From assembly GCF_018917525.1 (NCBI RefSeq), contig NZ_JAHLOS010000022.1, positions 1-64,000 of the forward strand: a stretch of DNA of 64,000 nucleotides. Reading direction: 5' to 3'. The position numbers and the translations under genes are program-made. Below the pieces are notes generated by a model. The model was not told where the DNA came from, did no database searches, and saw nothing but the letters and a program-made list of their open reading frames with translations. The DNA is from Enterococcus raffinosus. GTDB lineage: Bacteria > Bacillota > Bacilli > Lactobacillales > Enterococcaceae. Of this stretch, positions 63,888 to 64,000 are shown piece after piece; the first letter of the stretch is position 1, and every line of letters starts with the position of its first letter.

Positions 63888-64000
63888 TTACGATACTTTG
63901 CGATATAACGACAGCATCTCGATCGCAACTTCCCGTAAGGTCATAGTGGTCATCAGGTGATCCTGAGCGTGCACCATGATAATTTCCATTTCAATTTTTT
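63888..64000 (-). CDS. PTS lactose/cellobiose-family EIIA, partial
   Basis: The 3' part of the gene; the start lies beyond the window. The visible 36 residues read EIIMVHAQDHLMTTMTLREV and end MLSLYRKVS. The phospho-histidine is in VHAQDHLM. It is the first visible gene of the second cellobiose-type PTS operon. Confidence 0.85.
   Translation of the reverse strand, partial: KIEMEIIMVHAQDHLMTTMTLREVAIEMLSLYRKVS

Overview
The window looks like chromosome of an Enterococcus-type low-GC Firmicute. The backbone at about 48.7-64 kb carries rlmH, htrA, a YtpR-type tRNA-binding protein, pepV, nnrD and cellobiose-type PTS genes, with strong AGGAGG ribosome sites throughout. I cannot fix the species. 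No rRNA, tRNA or CRISPR array was seen.

Region 1 (about 0.5-32 kb) is a fructose-polymer/difructose-dianhydride catabolic superlocus, almost all on the minus strand. It holds two parallel operons. Operon A (about 9.2-1.3 kb, reading leftwards) encodes a LacI regulator, a CUT1 ABC importer (binding lipoprotein and two permeases), a DUF2961/GH172 enzyme, a GH32 beta-fructosidase and a ROK fructokinase; an MsmK-type ATPase, a YesL protein and a PucR-like regulator lie upstream. Operon B (about 30.0-21.7 kb) encodes a second CUT1 importer, a GH91 enzyme (inulin fructotransferase/DFA III hydrolase family) without a signal peptide, a second MsmK, a second GH32 and a PfkB fructokinase; a LacI regulator is divergent, and DeoR and HAD genes follow. 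A LevR-type sigma-54 activator and a mannose/fructose-family PTS with a clear -24/-12 promoter lie between them, next to an IS3-family element. The inferred pathway in each operon is: import a difructose dianhydride (or small fructan), open the ring to inulobiose (GH172 or GH91), cleave it with GH32, and phosphorylate the fructose. The region is bracketed by two direct copies of a DUF960 gene; the right copy has an in-frame stop.

Region 2 (32163-48378) is one 16.2-kb Tn552/Tn5053-like transposon. It is bounded by 25-bp inverted repeats and flanked by a 7-bp direct repeat (AACAGCG). It carries tniB-tniA-resolvase, cadCA, an arsR-permease-thioredoxin unit, a DrrAB-like ABC exporter and a large arsenic operon (arsR-arsD-arsA-two ACR3-CoA-disulfide reductase/rhodanese). 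Extra terminal-repeat-like sequences sit inside it at module boundaries, suggesting stepwise growth.

Region 3 (48.4-64 kb) is backbone: a cellobiose PTS and GH1 6-phospho-beta-glucosidase with an RpiR regulator, rlmH, a cluster of DnaA boxes, htrA, a YtpR-type protein, uspA, a thioredoxin, a nucleoside hydrolase, pepV, nnrD, a thioesterase and a second cellobiose-type PTS cut by the window edge.
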